From NCBI GenBank assembly GCA_015501585.1, contig JADNRY010000004.1:930001-994000 (forward strand): a DNA stretch of 64,000 nucleotides, given 5' to 3'. This DNA is from Rhodocollybia butyracea (lineage: Eukaryota > Basidiomycota > Agaricomycetes > Agaricales > Omphalotaceae). A program made the translations under genes and the position numbers. Below the pieces are notes generated by a model that did not search any database, was not told the origin of the DNA, and was given only the letters and a program-made list of their open reading frames with translations. Each line of letters starts with the position of its first letter. Within the stretch, counting starts at the first letter, position 1. This document shows positions 60,792-64,000 of this stretch, in pieces.

Positions 60792-62970
60792 ATGGCAGGC
60801 GCTCTCAGTGGGCATATTCTTGACGCATACAACTCCTCCAGATCCACGCAGTTTTCTGGACCTTTTGGCATAGCCCTGCATCCGACATTTAACGACCTTA
60901 GCGCAGCTTCTTGGCCGAGCAGCAGCAACAACGTAGTCACCAGTGGCACCATGTCCTTCGATCTTGATATGCACGGAAACTCACAGCCCATGAACCTCGT
61001 TCCTGACGTAGATGGTGACACTTCATCCATGAATCTTTCGAAAGCCACAGCTATAAAGATCGCCTCATTGCAAGCCAAGCTAAATCGGCAGCTAGGACCT
61101 GAATATATATCTACAAGACCCGGGCCAGGAGGGGGTCCGAAGCTTGTATACGTCGAGGGATGGAAGATCATAAATCTCGCCAACGAAGTGTTTGGTTTCA
61201 ACGGGTGGAGTTCAAACTTGGTTAGTTTGACGACAGACTTTATCGACTACAACGAAGAAACGAAGAGATACTCTGTTGGAGTTACAGCGATTATGAGAGT
61301 TACATTACGGGACGGGGTTTTTCACGAAGATGTTGGGTATGGCGTTTTGGAAAACTCAAAGACAAAAGGCCCAGCGTTAGATAAGGCGCGCCCATCACCC
61401 TCAAGTTTGTTTTTCTTGACTAATGCATATTTCCATAGTGTAAGAAGGAAGCTGTTACAGATGGTTTGAAAAGATCACTGCGCAACTTTGGCAATCTGTT
61501 GGGAAACTGTCTATATGACAAGCAGTATACGAACGATATAGTCAAAGTGAAGGTCAACCCGGTGCGTCTGATGATCTCGTTTCTTCCTGGCGAAATACTG
61601 ACTTATTACTTCTAGCCAAAGTTTAACAAGGATAGCCTTCATCGCAGGCCAGAATTTGCAAATGACACTGGCAAATCTGCACCTTCGACATCGAATAATA
61701 TTCCAGTACCGCCGCTTCAACGAATAACGAGACAAAGATTGCACCTGTTCCTGCCCCTGCCATTAAATCTGAACCAGCTCTCGCTAAACCAATATCTTCC
61801 ATTCCTCCTCACGTTCGCGAACAAGTACGCATATCTCTACAAGAAACGACTTCTCCAACTACTCCAGCAAATCCGCAAAAATCTGCTATTCCTACCACTA
61901 ATTCTAACATACGACACGACACTACCTCTACACCCGGAGCGGGACCTTCAAACCGAGGGTCCGCAGCTCGACACGCGGCTATCCTTCATGGTTTGAACAC
62001 ACCCATTACCCCCGCACCTTCTATTCAGCGTCCACATCCCCAAGGACCAACTACACACAATGTCCGACAGGTCGCTTTTGCCGACTCACCACTGGCGAAC
62101 CGCGGAGCGGCTGCTGCTGCTGTTACAGCTCCTGTATCGCCGGAAGAACCTGATGACGATGGCGGAACGGCAGATGAATCTTTCGCTCTTGGGTCGGAAG
62201 ACGATGCTTTCTTCGCTTCGGTCGATCTTGGGGAGGCTGATATGGGAAGACCTATTGACTTCACGGAGGGTCTAGCTGGCAGACGAAATGTAGACCAAAG
62301 CAATATCTCACTATCGACCCCTGGTTTGCATCAACCCGCACAAGACAACACAGTCGTATCAACTTCCTCGATTTCCGCTACAGGCTATAGCCCGCCACTC
62401 TTCCAACAAACTTCAAAGATTGAACAGAAGCTTCCCCAACAACAATCGTCTCATCAACCCCAACGACCTAGTTCCAATCTCTCAAGAACTTACGACGTCC
62501 TAAATCGACAACCCCAGTCAGGCGTTGTACCCAATAATCCTAGTAGGGAGCTCAATGACTCGACTAACGTTATCAATTCGACTCCTGCACCTCGTCGGAT
62601 GGGGGGCTTCTCGTTTCCGCCTGGAGTGGTAAGTTTCCAACCGATAATCTTGGAGATTTTAACATGCTAACTGTCATATACCAGTTGAACCGACAGCCTC
62701 AACAACCGCTACAGGGTATCGGAGTGAAAAGACCTGCAGAAGCTATGAGGTATGTCTCCTCCCGCTTGTGCTCCAGCCACCTCTGATCAATGCTCTTTCT
62801 AAATTAGAACACCCGTCGGCACTGCTCAAGCTTCCCGTGATCGAAGGTTTGCTCCAGGAATGGGGCTAATGTCTCCAAGTATGACCCGAGAGCAACCCAA
62901 CTTGGGACAGGCGCAGGGAATGGGATTGGATCGAGGAGATGGAGGAGATACTAAGAGGATGAGACATTGA
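60792..62970 (+). CDS. rad52: DNA repair and recombination protein RAD52
   Basis: RAD52 anneals single strands and loads Rad51 in homologous recombination, in the nucleus. Exon 1 (60792-61385) and exon 2 (61439-61561) encode the conserved ring-forming domain: [99 protein letters not shown]. Exon 3 (from 61616) begins [14 protein letters not shown]. The rest is Ser/Pro/Thr-rich and disordered, ending GGDTKRMRH after small exons at 62685-62749 and 62808-62970. The first intron starts with GC (aag|gcgcgc). Near 61700 the reading must move by one frame; either a 32-base intron (gtaccg...acaaag) is removed or one base is missing. Two upstream ATGs (60792, 60951) are possible; the longer is given. 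Confidence 0.9.
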
Positions 62971-63161
62971 GAACTTGTGTTCTTTGCCTTTTGCGTTGAT
63001 GAGGCTTCTCTTCGGGTTGTGATTAGTTGCGCGCGTTTATATACATTATGTCGCGTCGCAGATTAAGCGCGTCCAGAATTGATCGGTTGATTTGAGCTAA
63101 ACCCGAGTCCCCGGGGTAAAAACCAGAGTGATCTTTGCTTCACTGTTCATTTCCTCCCGTC

Positions 63162-64000
63162 ATGGCTGCAGAAGTTTCGAAAATAGTTGGATGTGAGCTT
63201 CCTGACCGTCCGGTGTGTGCACTGTGACTCTTAATCCATCTCGTCCTGAACGCTTGCCTCGTAGGTAACATGGCTAAAGCGGGACCTCATTTTGTATGCA
63301 TTGGGTATTGGCGCGAAGAACGATAACGAGGATCTCTCCTATCTCTATGGTGCGTATTGCTTGCATACTTTCCAATATTATGCTCAATGGCATGTTACTT
63401 TTAGAACTTGGTCAGTACTTCGAGCATTAGCCAGCTTTAATCCGAGACCCTTACGCATGACTATCCACACCGTAGACCCCAACTTTGCCGCATTTCCCAC
63501 CTACCCCGTAGTCTTACCCTTCAAGGGCGATAGTCAAGAACTTAACCTGTTCGCTGAGACCATGAAGACAGACGTTCCAGGATTGCCCCCAGCGGACCTG
63601 AGTAAATCTGCAAGTTTAATTTTTCACATGCCAAAAGGTACAAATGCTGATAACATCCCGAAAATCCTACAGGTACATGGTTCACAGTCCATTGAGATTC
63701 TCAAGCCCTTACCTTCCGCGAGTGGACCGGGATGGAAATGGAAAACGAAATATACTGGTCTTTCTGAGAACAGTGCGTTGCTCGCTATACATCGTGCATG
63801 AGAAAGATTGACGATGTTCTCAGAAAGTGGAGTTGTTTTGACAACTGAAAACCAACTTGTCGACCCTCAAGGCGTTCTGTACGCGAAGCTCTATGTAAGC
63901 ATTGCATCTTCAAAGTTACCTCAGTCCCGTCCTCATCGTCAAATCAACTCGTTCGTTTGCCCACTATACACAATGTGATCTCAGGCCTCGACATTCTACA
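63162..64000 (+). CDS. MaoC-type enoyl-CoA hydratase / peroxisomal dehydratase, N-terminal part (runs off window)
   Basis: This resembles the hydratase-2 domain of peroxisomal multifunctional enzyme type 2, which hydrates trans-2-enoyl-CoA to (3R)-hydroxyacyl-CoA in beta-oxidation. Exons are 63162 to about 63211 (MAAEVSKIVGCELPDRP), about 63266-63349 (VTWLKRDLILYALGIGAKND), a 6-base microexon 63405-63410, 63476-63772 (NFAAFPTYPVVLPFKGD ... ILQVHGSQSIEILKPLPSA), 63824-63894 (SGVVLTTENQLVDPQGVLYA) and 63985 onward. The microexon supplies the Glu-Leu-Asp of the conserved YELDPNF stretch. The catalytic His/Asp half of the fold lies beyond the window. The targeting signal, expected at the C-terminus, is not visible. 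Confidence 0.82.

Overview
This is nuclear DNA of a mushroom-forming basidiomycete (Agaricomycetes). Genes are cut by many short introns of about 45-70 bases. The window also carries a Plavaka-type DNA transposon, a DUF6698-type gene and Ty3/gypsy remnants, all typical of that class. I cannot name the species.

Layout. 1-969: 3' end of the glucosamine-6-phosphate synthase gene. 1323-2156: unknown coiled-coil protein. 3877-5262: an intact Old Yellow Enzyme (OYE) gene. 5888-13969: a complete Plavaka transposon with inverted ends, a target-site duplication and three genes. 14051-14183: broken 5' end of a mitoribosomal protein gene. 14210-19286: a decayed Ty3/gypsy element and a MITE-like element. 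19806-22105: an ArfGAP (Glo3) pseudogene between 48-base inverted repeats. 22252-23266: a solo LTR with a 5-base target-site duplication. 24588-28423: an OYE scrap, then a second, shorter copy of the 2.0-14.2 kb locus, here with the full mitoribosomal gene. 28480-36167: a twice-copied NmrA reductase / short-chain dehydrogenase / OYE module in mixed states of decay. 37323-40123: a three-RRM plus MLLE RNA-binding protein resembling Rrm4. 41576-43725: a metacaspase-like gene. 43.7-49.2 kb: gene-poor. 49164-50666: an unknown protein with a homeodomain-like motif. 53653-55482: a MADS-box factor. 56110-60578: two tandem FAD monooxygenases, the second with three frameshifts. 60792-62970: RAD52. 63162-end: a MaoC-type enoyl-CoA hydratase, cut by the window edge.

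The main theme is local duplication followed by transposon insertion and gene decay. Three separate duplications can be read directly: 2.0-14.2 kb against 24.9-27.7 kb, 29.3-31.9 kb against 31.9-36.3 kb, and 54.8-57.9 kb against 58.0-60.6 kb. They leave five OYE-related loci, at most two of them intact. The second copy of the first duplication keeps the empty insertion site of the Plavaka element, so the element's ends and its timing relative to the duplication can be deduced from this window alone. Housekeeping genes (gfa1, mL59, RAD52, the RRM protein) are interleaved with reductases and monooxygenases of the kind used in xenobiotic or specialised metabolism. Nothing in the sequence proves that these act as one pathway.

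I found no CRISPR array, rRNA or convincing tRNA gene. I saw no clearly new defence or mobile system. The strongest candidates for a second look are the three-gene Plavaka element with its empty site, the Glo3 pseudogene between inverted repeats, and the solo LTR with a regular array of TGACTCA sites.
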